A DNA stretch of 15,432 nucleotides, from contig JBBDWJ010000271.1 of NCBI GenBank assembly GCA_040902925.1, positions 1 to 15,432 on the forward strand. The letters run 5' to 3'. Positions 1 to 7,145 of this stretch are shown here, in pieces (within the stretch, counting starts at the first letter, position 1; every line of letters starts with the position of its first letter). The position numbers and the translations under genes were made by a program. Source of the stretch: JBBDWJ01 sp040902925 (lineage in GTDB: Bacteria > Acidobacteriota > Terriglobia > Bryobacterales > UBA6623). The notes under the pieces are model-generated. The model searched no databases. It was not told the DNA's origin and saw only the letters and a list, made by a program, of their open reading frames with translations.

Positions 1-431
1 ACTCCATTCCGCCAACCAGTTGGTTCTGTTCGACTTATAGCCGGACAGCAGTGGTCCGATATATATAGCGCGCAACTGTGGAATGCGAGTTTGTGCGGAT
101 GGCCCTCGCCCATGCCTGGCAGGTCGCCCCCGCGCTTGACGCCCTCGGGACTGCGGTAAGAAACAATCGAGGTGGGCGAGTGCCCGGCGAACTTATAGGA
201 GAATTGGTCGAGCGGAACGCCGAGGTCGTAGACTTTCCCTGTCTTGACGCTTTGCAACGCCTTGAGTATCCGCTCGGGAGTGAGGATGGCGTTGAGAGCG
301 CCGACGGTATCGTTTGGGCCCCAGACCCAGCCGAAACCCTTGCCTTGGGTCCAGCCTTTCAGGTTCTGAGCCAGCAAGACCGAACCGGTCAGGCAAAACG
401 AAACCGTAAGCAACGCGATTGTCCGTTTCAT
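1..431 (-). CDS. Cyclase-family (PF04199) secreted protein, N-terminal part, cut by window edge
   Basis: Reading the minus strand from ATG at 429-431 gives an open frame to the window edge. Residues 1-21 (MKRTIALL...GSVLLA) are a signal peptide with likely cleavage before QNLKG. The mature part contains WVWGPNDTVGALNAI, then GKVYDLGVPLD, GHSPTSIV and FHSCALYISDH. These match the metal-dependent cyclase / kynurenine-formamidase-like family as I recall it, in particular acidobacterial secreted members. Such members should continue from SDH into the metal-binding segment (H/N-x-G-T-[HQ]-x-D-G-x-x-H). Here the frame instead reads CCPAISRTE, so the active-site motif is absent in the visible part. 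Either the gene is truncated or frameshifted around position 45, or the window edge is a poor join. The upstream Shine-Dalgarno is weak (GGCGGT). The family call rests on the N-terminal ~125 residues; the substrate is unknown. Confidence 0.7.
   Translation of the reverse strand, partial: MKRTIALLTVSFCLTGSVLLAQNLKGWTQGKGFGWVWGPNDTVGALNAILTPERILKALQSVKTGKVYDLGVPLDQFSYKFAGHSPTSIVSYRSPEGVKRGGDLPGMGEGHPHKLAFHSCALYISDHCCPAISRTEPTGWRNG
2..40 (+). other. Possible C-terminal end of a convergent plus-strand gene
   Basis: On the plus strand, frame 2 reads LHSANQLVLFDL followed by TAG at 38-40, which looks like an ordinary protein C-terminus. If real, a gene entering from the left ends here, directly against the point where the minus-strand cyclase stops resembling its family. 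Only 12 codons are visible, so this is weak. Confidence 0.15.
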
Positions 432-442
432 ACCGCCGCTAT

Positions 443-472
443 TGTATCCGGTTGCCGTGTATCCGGTCGCCT
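443..472. repeat. Two 15-bp imperfect tandem repeats upstream of the cyclase gene
   Basis: Positions 443-457 and 458-472 are adjacent copies of a 15-bp unit that share TGTATCCGGT and differ at two places near the end. A third degenerate start (TGTA) follows at 473. On the minus strand the copies read ACCGGATACA twice, and the promoter-proximal copy runs into TACAAT (441-446), a good -10 hexamer just before the cyclase start at 431. No convincing -35 lies 17 bases further up. The repeat may be a chance duplication or an operator-like pair. Confidence 0.45.
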
Positions 473-523
473 TGTACGTGCGGCGGCGAAATCCAGGGCC
501 GGCCACACGGCGTTGCGCCCGCG

Positions 524-1723
524 TCACTCCTCGCGTATCGTCACCTCCGTGCCGTCCTCGATATCGTTGCTGGGATGCGTAATCACCCGCTGGCCTTCGT
601 CGAGTCCGGAAACGATCTCCGCCGTCAACCCGCTGCGGTGGCCGACCTCGACGCCGCGCCGCGCCGCCTTGCCTTCCGCGATCGCAAAAACAGCCCAGCC
701 GTCGCCGACGCGAAACAGAGCGCTGGAGGGAACCTGCAACACCTGCTCGCCTTCCCAAAGAATAAAGACTGCCTCGACGCGGTAGCCGTCGCCGAGCCGC
801 TCCCATTGCTCGCGCGGCGAAGTGAAATCCACGATCACCAGAACGCGCTGCTCTTCCACGCCTAGCGCGGAAATCTTGGTGAATCCGAAAGGCTCGACGG
901 TGCGCACGATGCCTTCGAGCGGATAATCGCCGCCCCAGCGTTCGAACAACACGCGCGTGCCGGGGGAAAGCCGAACGGCGTCGGACGACAGCGCCTCAAC
1001 CTCGACTTCGAGAGTGCGCGGGCTACCTACCTCAACCAAAGATTCGCCGGCGTTGACAACGCCTTCACTTTCGCGAAACCGCTTCAGGACACGTCCCGCA
1101 GTCGGCGCCCGCACCGGCACGACCGCCGCCGGCACGGCATTCCTTTCCGCCGCGAAATCCTTCAGAGCGACCCGCGCGGCCTCCAACTCGCGTTCGGCAA
1201 CATTGACGTTGGCGCGAGACGTTTCGAGATTCGCCTGCGTGCGGCGGGCCTCGGTTTCGGCGCGGTCGAGCTGCTCGCGCGCAATGGTGCCGGTGTCGAA
1301 AAGCGCCTGCATGCGGCCCATCTCCGTCTCCGCGTAGCGGGCGTCTTCGGCGGCAACCTGTGTCGACTCCTCCGCCGCGGTCAGCGACGCTTGCGCCGTC
1401 TCGACGCGCGCTTCGGCTTCGGCGCGGCTGCGCGGATCAAGCGCCGTGGAACGCAGCGGCTCCAGGCGCGCTACAATCTGCCCCTCGCCCACGGCGTCGC
1501 CGACGTTCAGGCGCACACGTTGCACATAACCCGTCACCGGAGCTGAAATCACATAGCGATCGACGACCCGCGTGCGGCCTTCCTCGCGCACGGTCACTCT
1601 CAAGAGCCCGCGGCCGACCTGGGCGGAATCCACCAGCACGGGCTGCGGCAAAAAGCCATACCCAATCGCCATTACGACGGCAAGCAGTGCGATGATCCAG
1701 CCTATTCTTTTTCGCCACTTCAT
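524..1723 (-). CDS. HlyD-family periplasmic adaptor subunit of an ABC exporter
   Basis: This 399-residue protein is a membrane fusion (adaptor) subunit that links an inner-membrane transporter to the outer membrane or periplasm. Residues 8-25 are a single N-terminal membrane anchor without a lipobox Cys. Residues 58-90 (YVISAPVTGYVQRV...VGDAV) form the first half of a lipoyl-like hairpin. Residues 95-195 are an Ala/Glu/Arg-rich coiled-coil hairpin. Residues 203-232 (VRAPTAGRVLKRF) are the second lipoyl half, and 236-302 form a beta-barrel segment. The C-terminus (LDEGQRVITHPSNDIEDGT) is the usual membrane-proximal ending. It is the third gene of the operon, 21 bases after the permease, as in MacAB-like systems. 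No TolC-type gene is visible. The start was chosen at the ATG immediately before the basic, hydrophobic anchor. The transported substrate cannot be read from sequence. Confidence 0.92.
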   Translation of the reverse strand: MKWRKRIGWIIALLAVVMAIGYGFLPQPVLVDSAQVGRGLLRVTVREEGRTRVVDRYVISAPVTGYVQRVRLNVGDAVGEGQIVARLEPLRSTALDPRSRAEAEARVETAQASLTAAEESTQVAAEDARYAETEMGRMQALFDTGTIAREQLDRAETEARRTQANLETSRANVNVAERELEAARVALKDFAAERNAVPAAVVPVRAPTAGRVLKRFRESEGVVNAGESLVEVGSPRTLEVEVEALSSDAVRLSPGTRVLFERWGGDYPLEGIVRTVEPFGFTKISALGVEEQRVLVIVDFTSPREQWERLGDGYRVEAVFILWEGEQVLQVPSSALFRVGDGWAVFAIAEGKAARRGVEVGHRSGLTAEIVSGLDEGQRVITHPSNDIEDGTEVTIREE

Positions 1724-1744
1724 TCGTCTCTACTCGATTCGTAT

Positions 1745-4108
1745 CTATTCGCGCGTCTTGAGCACGGCGACCAAATCCAGATGGTCCACCTTGCGCCGTA
1801 CAATGAGCCCTGAGATCGCGGATGCCACCAGCACAACGGCGGCCGAAAAGCTGTAGGTGCTGGTGTCCAATATCAGTGGAATCCGAAACAGGTCCGTCTG
1901 CAGCCCCTCGCTCATCGAAAAGCACAACGCGTATCCCACGAGAAAGCCGAGCGGGACCGCAATCACCGTCAACACCGCTAGCTCGCCCAGCAGGATGTAA
2001 GAAACTTCGCCGCGAGTAAAGCCGAGCACGCGCAAGCTGGCCAGCTCGCGCGAACGCTCGGAGAGCGCGATACGGGCGCTGTTGTAGACAACGCCGAATG
2101 CGATCGAGCCAGCCAGCAGGGTGTTGAAAAACGCGAATGTGAGCACCGTCTGGGCCATCGTATCCTCGAAGCTCTGCATCGCCTTTTTGCGCACCACGGT
2201 CCCAGCAATGCGAGGCATGCCTTCAAGCTCTTCGTAGATGGCTTCCTGGTAGCGCGCGTCGGCGCTCAAGAAGGCGCCCGAGATCGCGTCGCCTTCCCGC
2301 ATCAGGCGATTGAGCGCATCGCGCCGCATGTAGGCCGATACGCCGATAAACTCTTTCACGACGGCGGCGAGCTGCACCTGGTGAACCGGCCGCGCGCCTT
2401 CGAGCACTTCGATCGTCAGTACGTCGCCCGGCTTCGCGCCCAACAGCACAGCGAGCTGGTCGGTAAGCAGCAGCCCATCGGGAGGCAGCTCGATCGGATT
2501 CAGATTCTCGTCCAGCAACTTCATGAGGTCGGCATCCGCGTCGAACCCTTGGATCGAAGTGCGGTATTCACGATGCTCGAAACGCAGCCGCGTGGGCACG
2601 GCCCGGAATACCTCGCCGTACTCGACGCCCGGCAGGCTCAACAGGTCGTAGAAGGCGCGATAGGAAGTTGGCTCGACGAAGGTCACCGAAATGTCGTCCC
2701 GCTGCGCCAGCCCGAACTGCACGTTCATCATGTAGTCCACCGCATCGGATGAGAACGTGCCGACCATCAGGATGGCGCACGAAAACGCGATACCAACCGA
2801 GGTCAGCAGCGACTTCACGGGCCGCCGCTCGAGATTGCGGACGATCATCCGCGTCGGCGACGACAGCCAGCTCTTCAACCCCAGCTTCTCGACCACGCTT
2901 ACGCGATAGGCCGCCGGCGGCTCGGGCCGCATCGCTTCCGCGGGCGGTTGCCGCGCCGCCTGCATCACCGCGTAAAGGGTGCCCAACAGGGCCGCGCCAA
3001 TGCTGATCAGAGCAGCGAGCACGGGCACCCGCGGCTGTAGATCATAGTGCAAAAACGGAAACTTGTAAAAATCGGAATAGAGCGACGAAAGCCCCTGGCC
3101 GAACCAGACCCCGAGCAGCGTGCCCGCTGCAACACCGAACAGAACGATCACGATGATCAGCTTGGCGAAGTGCTCGGTGATATCGAGATTCGAATAGCCG
3201 AACGCTTTCAACGTGGCGATCTCTTCGCGCTGCGTGCGCACCAGCCGGCTCACCACCACGTTGAGCAGAAAGGCGGCGACGCCCAGGAAAATCGTCGGGA
3301 ACATCGTGGCCATCTGCTCCAACTGCTTGAACTCTTCCGAGAGGTAGCGGTGCGAAACCTGGTCCTTGCGGGCATAAGCGCCGAGCCCGCCATACCGTGC
3401 CAGAAGCTCGTCGAGCCGCAAGATCACGTCCTCGGCCGAGGCGTTCGCCGCCAGCGTTATTGCCACGTCGTTGAACGCGCCATCCATATCGAACGCATTC
3501 GCCAGCGGCTCGTGAGCCATCCACAAAATGCCGTAGCCCGCGAAATCGGGGAACATGTCGCCTGGACGAATCTGATAGATGAACTCCGGAGCCAGGGCGA
3601 TGCCGACAATAGTGAGTTCCTTGCGCCGCCCGTTGAGAATCGCGGCAATCTCGTCACCCGGACGGTAGCCGTGCGCCTCGGCGAATGCCTCGCTGACGAT
3701 CACTTCGTCATCGTGCGCCGGGTCCACGAGCCTGCCTTCGCGCAGGTAGAGCTGGTTGAGCAGCGCCTCGCCGAACTGCCCGGTCGAGACCAGCCGCCCG
3801 GTAGCCGGGTCCGGATAGTCCGGCAGATCGAGGTTCGCCGCCGCCGCGATGCGTGTTTCCACCTGCTGCACGCCTGGAATCTCGCGGATGCTTTCGCGGA
3901 GGCTCTCCGGAGCGCGCTTGAGCGATGCAAAGACATCGGCAAAGTGGTAGTCGCGATAGAAGACCGCCTGCGTCAACTTCAGAGAGTGCAGCGTGCTCAA
4001 CGACATCACGAACGTGGCGACACCGCTGGAGATCACCATAGCGATGGCGAGGGCCTGGCCCTTCATGCCCCACAGGTCGCGCCACAGTTTTCGATCCAGA
4101 GAGCTCAT
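1745..4108 (-). CDS. ABC transporter permease with two FtsX domains
   Basis: This 787-residue integral membrane protein has two FtsX (PF02687) units. A first membrane segment (about 17-37) is followed by a periplasmic domain (about 40-265). The first FtsX unit is at about 270-390 with three helices and contains TQREEIATLKAFGYSN. A helix at 434-455 and a second periplasmic domain (460-645) follow. The second FtsX unit is at about 653-775, with SERSRELASLRVLGFTRGEV. The two R-E-x-A-[ST]-L-[KR]-x-[LF]-G-[FY] motifs are the hallmark coupling regions. This is about twice the size of MacB-type half permeases, so one chain may supply both halves of the transporter. It lies 6 bases after the ATPase stop and 21 before the adaptor, indicating a single transcript. 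The family includes lipoprotein-releasing, mechanotransmission and efflux members; adjacency to an HlyD protein favours export. Confidence 0.93.
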   Translation of the reverse strand: MSSLDRKLWRDLWGMKGQALAIAMVISSGVATFVMSLSTLHSLKLTQAVFYRDYHFADVFASLKRAPESLRESIREIPGVQQVETRIAAAANLDLPDYPDPATGRLVSTGQFGEALLNQLYLREGRLVDPAHDDEVIVSEAFAEAHGYRPGDEIAAILNGRRKELTIVGIALAPEFIYQIRPGDMFPDFAGYGILWMAHEPLANAFDMDGAFNDVAITLAANASAEDVILRLDELLARYGGLGAYARKDQVSHRYLSEEFKQLEQMATMFPTIFLGVAAFLLNVVVSRLVRTQREEIATLKAFGYSNLDITEHFAKLIIVIVLFGVAAGTLLGVWFGQGLSSLYSDFYKFPFLHYDLQPRVPVLAALISIGAALLGTLYAVMQAARQPPAEAMRPEPPAAYRVSVVEKLGLKSWLSSPTRMIVRNLERRPVKSLLTSVGIAFSCAILMVGTFSSDAVDYMMNVQFGLAQRDDISVTFVEPTSYRAFYDLLSLPGVEYGEVFRAVPTRLRFEHREYRTSIQGFDADADLMKLLDENLNPIELPPDGLLLTDQLAVLLGAKPGDVLTIEVLEGARPVHQVQLAAVVKEFIGVSAYMRRDALNRLMREGDAISGAFLSADARYQEAIYEELEGMPRIAGTVVRKKAMQSFEDTMAQTVLTFAFFNTLLAGSIAFGVVYNSARIALSERSRELASLRVLGFTRGEVSYILLGELAVLTVIAVPLGFLVGYALCFSMSEGLQTDLFRIPLILDTSTYSFSAAVVLVASAISGLIVRRKVDHLDLVAVLKTRE

Positions 4109-4114
4109 CGGAAA

Positions 4115-4849
4115 CTACCAGCGCAACTCTCGAGCCTGCTTCTTCGTTGCGTTTTCATGCACGTCGCTGATCAGCCCGTCATGCACGTTCATCACGCGGT
4201 CGGCCATGCCCTGGATATCGGCGTTGTGCGTAATAATCACGGTTGTGGTGCCGAGCTCGCGGTTGGCGCGCTCCAGCGCTTCGAGAACCACGACGCCCGT
4301 CTCCGAGTCGAGTGCGCCGGTCGGTTCGTCGCACAACAGCACGGATGGATTCTTCGCAATCGCCCGCGCGATCGCCACGCGCTGTTGCTGGCCGCCGGAA
4401 AGCTGCGCCGGGAAATGGTCGAGCCGGTCGCCCAGCCCGACGATCGCTAGCGCATCCTCGGGCTTCATCGGGTCGCGAGCAATCTCGGTGACCACCGCGA
4501 CATTCTCCCTCGCGGTCAGGCTCGGAATCAGGTTATAGAACTGAAATACGAAACCAACGTGATAGCGCCGATAGTCCGTCAATTCACGATCCGTCGCCTT
4601 GGTCAAATCCTTGTCGTGATAAGTAACCCGCCCGCTGGTCGCGGTATCCAGTCCACCGAGAATGTTCACCAAAGTCGATTTTCCGCTGCCTGAAGGCCCC
4701 AACAGTACCACCAGCTCGCCGCTGTAAAGCTCCAGGTCCACTCCGCGCAAGGCCTTCACCTGCACCTCGCCCATGTCGTACACCTTGGTGAGCCCTGCGG
4801 TACGAAACACGACCGTCTTTGGCGTCGTCGCTGGTGTCTTCACGGCCAT
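4115..4849 (-). CDS. ABC transporter ATP-binding protein (MacB/LolD type)
   Basis: This 244-residue nucleotide-binding subunit powers the adjacent FtsX permease. All motifs are intact: Walker A GPSGSGKST (51-59), Q-loop VFQFYNL (Q103), signature LSGGQQQR (150-157), Walker B LLCDEP with catalytic Glu at about 175, and switch His in ITHNA (208). The QFYNLIPSLTARENV region is typical of the LolD/MacB/FtsE subfamily. The start is set at the ATG MAVKTPATTP. A frame extension to a TTG at 4951 adds 34 residues with no family counterpart, so I did not use it. No strong Shine-Dalgarno precedes the ATG. It is the first gene of the three-gene operon, with a 6-base gap to the permease. Confidence 0.94.
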   Translation of the reverse strand: MAVKTPATTPKTVVFRTAGLTKVYDMGEVQVKALRGVDLELYSGELVVLLGPSGSGKSTLVNILGGLDTATSGRVTYHDKDLTKATDRELTDYRRYHVGFVFQFYNLIPSLTARENVAVVTEIARDPMKPEDALAIVGLGDRLDHFPAQLSGGQQQRVAIARAIAKNPSVLLCDEPTGALDSETGVVVLEALERANRELGTTTVIITHNADIQGMADRVMNVHDGLISDVHENATKKQARELRW

Positions 4850-5192
4850 ATTGCGCCAGAGCAGAAGAAATGGTGGTTGCGGCTGCTCCCCGCTGCGGGA
4901 ATACTTTTGGAGCAAACGCGCAAGGGTCCGATCCAAAACCCTCAATTCCAATTGTCGCCCCTTTGGCGTCCCGATGACTACTACCCTGCAGGGGATGACT
5001 ACTACCCTGCAGGGGATGAGAAAACAAACGAATGGCCTGCTGGATCACGACGATCACGGGCGCAGCGCCGCGGCGACACGCGCTATTCTAGGACCTGTTG
5101 TCGCGCAAGCGGCCCCGCTATGGGGCTGCTCGTAGTTGGCTGCTCCGTGGTGGCCGCCGGTTGCATTTCGAGAGTCACTCTGACGCGCAAAG
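4850..5192. other. Intergenic region shared by the exporter operon and the glycosyltransferase unit
   Basis: This 343-base gap separates two divergently transcribed units and presumably holds both promoters. It contains a 21-bp tandem duplication (listed separately). It also has a 7-bp stem at 5110-5116/5122-5128 (CGGCCCC pairing with GGGGCTG, including one G-U pair, loop GCTAT). On the minus strand TAGAAT (plus 5091-5096) is a 5/6 match to a -10 box, but no good -35 lies at the right distance. GGCTGCTC occurs twice at 5124-5131 and 5139-5146. No recognised riboswitch or RNA gene was found. Confidence 0.5.
4974..5015. repeat. Perfect 21-bp tandem duplication
   Basis: ATGACTACTACCCTGCAGG plus GG is present as two identical abutting copies, 4974-4994 and 4995-5015, followed by ATGAG, the start of a third. 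Each copy centres on the palindrome CCCTGCAGGG. The unit length is two helical turns, so two palindromes would lie on the same DNA face, a spacing compatible with cooperative protein binding. The duplication lies about 125-165 bases upstream of the ATPase start. A simple slippage duplication is equally possible. Confidence 0.8.
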
Positions 5193-5939
5193 ATGGTTTC
5201 GATCATCATCCCGGTCCTCAACGAAGCCGAGCTTCTCCGCGTCCTTCTCGGTCGCCTGACACGAGAAACCGGCGAGTTCGAAATCGTAGTCGCTGACGGC
5301 GGAAGTACCGACGCTACCGAGGACATCCTTTCGGAATTCCCAAACGTACGAAAGACCGTGACGCTGCCCGGCCGCGGTCTTCAAATGAACGCCGGCGCGC
5401 GCGCGGCCCGCGGCGAGGTTCTGGTGTTTCTGCATTGCGATACCTATGCCCCGCCGGGCGCTATCGCCGAATTGCCGGCGCTGCTGAGCTCTCAGAACGC
5501 CGACTTTGGAGCCTTTCGCATCCGCTTCGACCCGCCCGTGTGGCTGCCGCGATTGCTTGCCGTGGCGACGCGCGTGCCGAGTCCCTGGTGTTGCTTCGGC
5601 GATCAGGCCATCTTCGTTCGCGCCGACTTTTTCTTTTCCACCGGCGGCTTCCCGGAGATTCCGCTGCTCGAAGACGTTCACTGGGTCCGCGCCGCCGGCA
5701 AGCGCGGCCGCATGGTTCGTTCTCGTCACGCGGTGGTCTCTTCGGCGCGGCGCTTCGAAAAAATCGGAACCGTCCGCCAGAGTTGGCGCAATTTGTCGAT
5801 CTTGATCCGCGACCTGCTCGGCCAGGACCCGGCCGAACTCGCGCGACTCTACGACAAAGACTACACTGACGATCTTGCACCCGGCGTCGCTCCGGTTCGC
5901 GGCGGTCTTTCCGCCGGACCGCCGGCTCCCCGAGCCTAG
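5193..5939 (+). CDS. TIGR04283-type family-2 glycosyltransferase
   Basis: This 248-residue cytoplasmic GT-A fold transferase resembles the TIGR04283 family (rSAM/selenodomain-associated transferase 2, often named arsenosugar biosynthesis glycosyltransferase). It starts directly with the family N-terminus MVSIIIPVLNEAELL. Residues 30-40 (EIVVADGGSTD) form the nucleotide-binding loop. LPGRGLQMNAGARAA (58-72) and FLHCDTYAPPGA (79-90) carry the metal-binding HCD version of DXD. CCFGDQAIFVRADFF (133-147), GGFPEIPLLEDVHWV (151-165) and RGRMV complete the acceptor side. About 30 C-terminal residues (from about 225) are Pro/Ala/Gly-rich and look dispensable. No strong Shine-Dalgarno precedes the ATG. 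The gene ends 11 bases before the deaminase-like gene, so the two are probably co-transcribed. No arsM, arsS or selenodomain partner is in the window, so the donor and acceptor remain open. Confidence 0.85.
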   Translation: MVSIIIPVLNEAELLRVLLGRLTRETGEFEIVVADGGSTDATEDILSEFPNVRKTVTLPGRGLQMNAGARAARGEVLVFLHCDTYAPPGAIAELPALLSSQNADFGAFRIRFDPPVWLPRLLAVATRVPSPWCCFGDQAIFVRADFFFSTGGFPEIPLLEDVHWVRAAGKRGRMVRSRHAVVSSARRFEKIGTVRQSWRNLSILIRDLLGQDPAELARLYDKDYTDDLAPGVAPVRGGLSAGPPAPRA

Positions 5940-5950
5940 AGTCAGCCTCC

Positions 5951-7018
5951 ATGCCCGACGCTTCCGCTTTCTCACGCTTTCTTCGCGAGACGCCCAAGGC
6001 TGAGTTGCATGTTCATTTGCGCGGCGCGATGCCGCTCGCTTTTTTCCAGGACCGTCTCCGCAAGTACCATCCTGAAGATGTTCTGGCGAATGCGCCACCC
6101 CGCTACATCGAGCTGTTCGAGCAATTCGAGAACATCCGCCCATTCATGAAATCGCGGCCGAGCCTGGCCGAAAGCGCGGCCCAACTGTTCCGGTACCGCA
6201 CCTTCGATCAGTTTCTTGCTACCTATCTATTCAGCTCGTTTTTCGTGCGCGATGCCGCCGACTTTCGTGCCTTGGTGCAAGCGGTGCTCGAACGGCTCGC
6301 GGCTGAAAACATTGTGTACGCTGAGATCACTGTCTCGTTCATCGAGTATATGCAGCAAGGGATCGCGCTGGCCGACATCGTAAGCACTCTCGACGATGCG
6401 TCTTCGGCGGGCGAACCGCTACGAGTGCAGTGGATTCTCGATCCGGTGCGCAACATCGGTCCTGAGAGGGCTTTGGAGTTGCTGCAAGAGGTCTTGCGCA
6501 CGCGCCCGAGACACCTCGTTGGCATCACCATCGGCGGCAGCGAGCACCTCTATCCGCCGGTACAGTTCGTGAAGGTGTACACACTAGCGCGCGAAGCCGG
6601 ACTGCGCCGCACGGTCCACGCGGGAGAAGGCCTCGGCCCCGAAAGTGTTTGGGAATCGATTCGCGAACTCGGAGTCGAGCGTATCGGTCACGGAGTGCGT
6701 TCGATCGAAGACCCTGCGCTGGTGCGCCACTTGGCGGAAAATCAAATCCCGCTCGAGGTCTGCCCGACCAGCAACTTATGGACAGCCATCTATCCCTCTT
6801 ACGAAGCGCATCCCCTCAAAGCGCTGCACGAAGCCGGAGTCGCTGTCAGCATCAATACCGACGACCCGGAGTTCTTCCGAACCAGCCTTAGCGAAGAGTT
6901 TGAACACGCCAGAGAGATGGGCCTGTCCGAGGCCGCGATCCGCAAGATCCTGCAGAACGGCTTTCGCCACGCCTTTCTGCCTGAAGATGAGACCGAACGG
7001 CTGGCAAATCAAGCCTGA
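5951..7018 (+). CDS. Adenosine-deaminase-superfamily nucleoside deaminase, substrate uncertain
   Basis: This 355-residue TIM-barrel metal hydrolase has the full adenosine deaminase catalytic set. Zn ligands are in AELHVHL (H20, H22), HAGE supplies H223 and catalytic E226, GHG supplies H247, and NTDDP supplies D304 and D305. VGITIGGSEHLYPP (190-203) is the substrate loop and GPESVWESIRELGVERIGHG is strongly family-like. Two specificity positions differ from true adenosine deaminases. The residue after HVHL is Arg (HLRGA) instead of Asp or Glu, and the usual G-x-D-x-[AV]-G-x-E loop reads GITIGGSE. In mouse ADA that first Asp contacts the ribose 5'-OH, so a 5'-modified nucleoside such as aminodeoxyfutalosine, a nucleotide or another adduct is possible. 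The gene follows the glycosyltransferase by 11 bases. Confidence 0.85.
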   Translation: MPDASAFSRFLRETPKAELHVHLRGAMPLAFFQDRLRKYHPEDVLANAPPRYIELFEQFENIRPFMKSRPSLAESAAQLFRYRTFDQFLATYLFSSFFVRDAADFRALVQAVLERLAAENIVYAEITVSFIEYMQQGIALADIVSTLDDASSAGEPLRVQWILDPVRNIGPERALELLQEVLRTRPRHLVGITIGGSEHLYPPVQFVKVYTLAREAGLRRTVHAGEGLGPESVWESIRELGVERIGHGVRSIEDPALVRHLAENQIPLEVCPTSNLWTAIYPSYEAHPLKALHEAGVAVSINTDDPEFFRTSLSEEFEHAREMGLSEAAIRKILQNGFRHAFLPEDETERLANQA

Positions 7019-7145
7019 CGTTTTGTAGCAGAAAACCTGAAACGCCTCCTCCGAGACCGAAAGATCGACCTCAACGTGCTAAGCTTCCCGGGGGCCGGGC
7101 GGTCTCACCACGCTGGGCCTGTCATACAACAGGAGGTTCAGACAC
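7019..7145 (+). other. Structured leader upstream of the DUF3303 gene, with strong Shine-Dalgarno
   Basis: GAGACCG (7053-7059) pairs perfectly with CGGTCTC (7100-7106). The enclosed segment contains a GC-rich hairpin CCCGG-GGG-CCGGG (7087-7099). AGGAGG at 7131-7136 lies 9 bases before the ATG at 7146 and fixes that start. There is no T-tract, so it does not look like a factor-independent terminator. It may be a processing or leader structure, or simply GC-rich noise. Confidence 0.4.

Noticed and set aside
78..785. 235-residue plus-strand open frame across the cyclase and adaptor genes
   Set aside because: Its product is low-complexity and Arg/Ser/Pro-rich, and it lies opposite two clearly coding minus-strand frames.
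3047..4450. 467-residue plus-strand open frame opposite the permease and ATPase
   Set aside because: It is the antisense of genes with intact FtsX, Walker and signature motifs; the His/Arg/Gln-rich product matches nothing and follows from the codon bias of the real strand.
4850..4951. N-terminal extension of the ATPase from a TTG
   Set aside because: The 34 extra residues have no family counterpart, and the ATG at 4847-4849 gives the normal N-terminus.
5120..5296. Short plus-strand frame MGLLVVGCSVVAAGC resembling a lipoprotein signal
   Set aside because: It runs out of frame into the well-supported glycosyltransferase gene and becomes Arg/Ser/Pro-rich, typical of an antiphase reading of high-GC coding DNA.
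7053..7106. Leader of the DUF3303 gene as a riboswitch
   Set aside because: Only a 7-bp closing stem and one GC hairpin are visible; no conserved riboswitch core was recognised.
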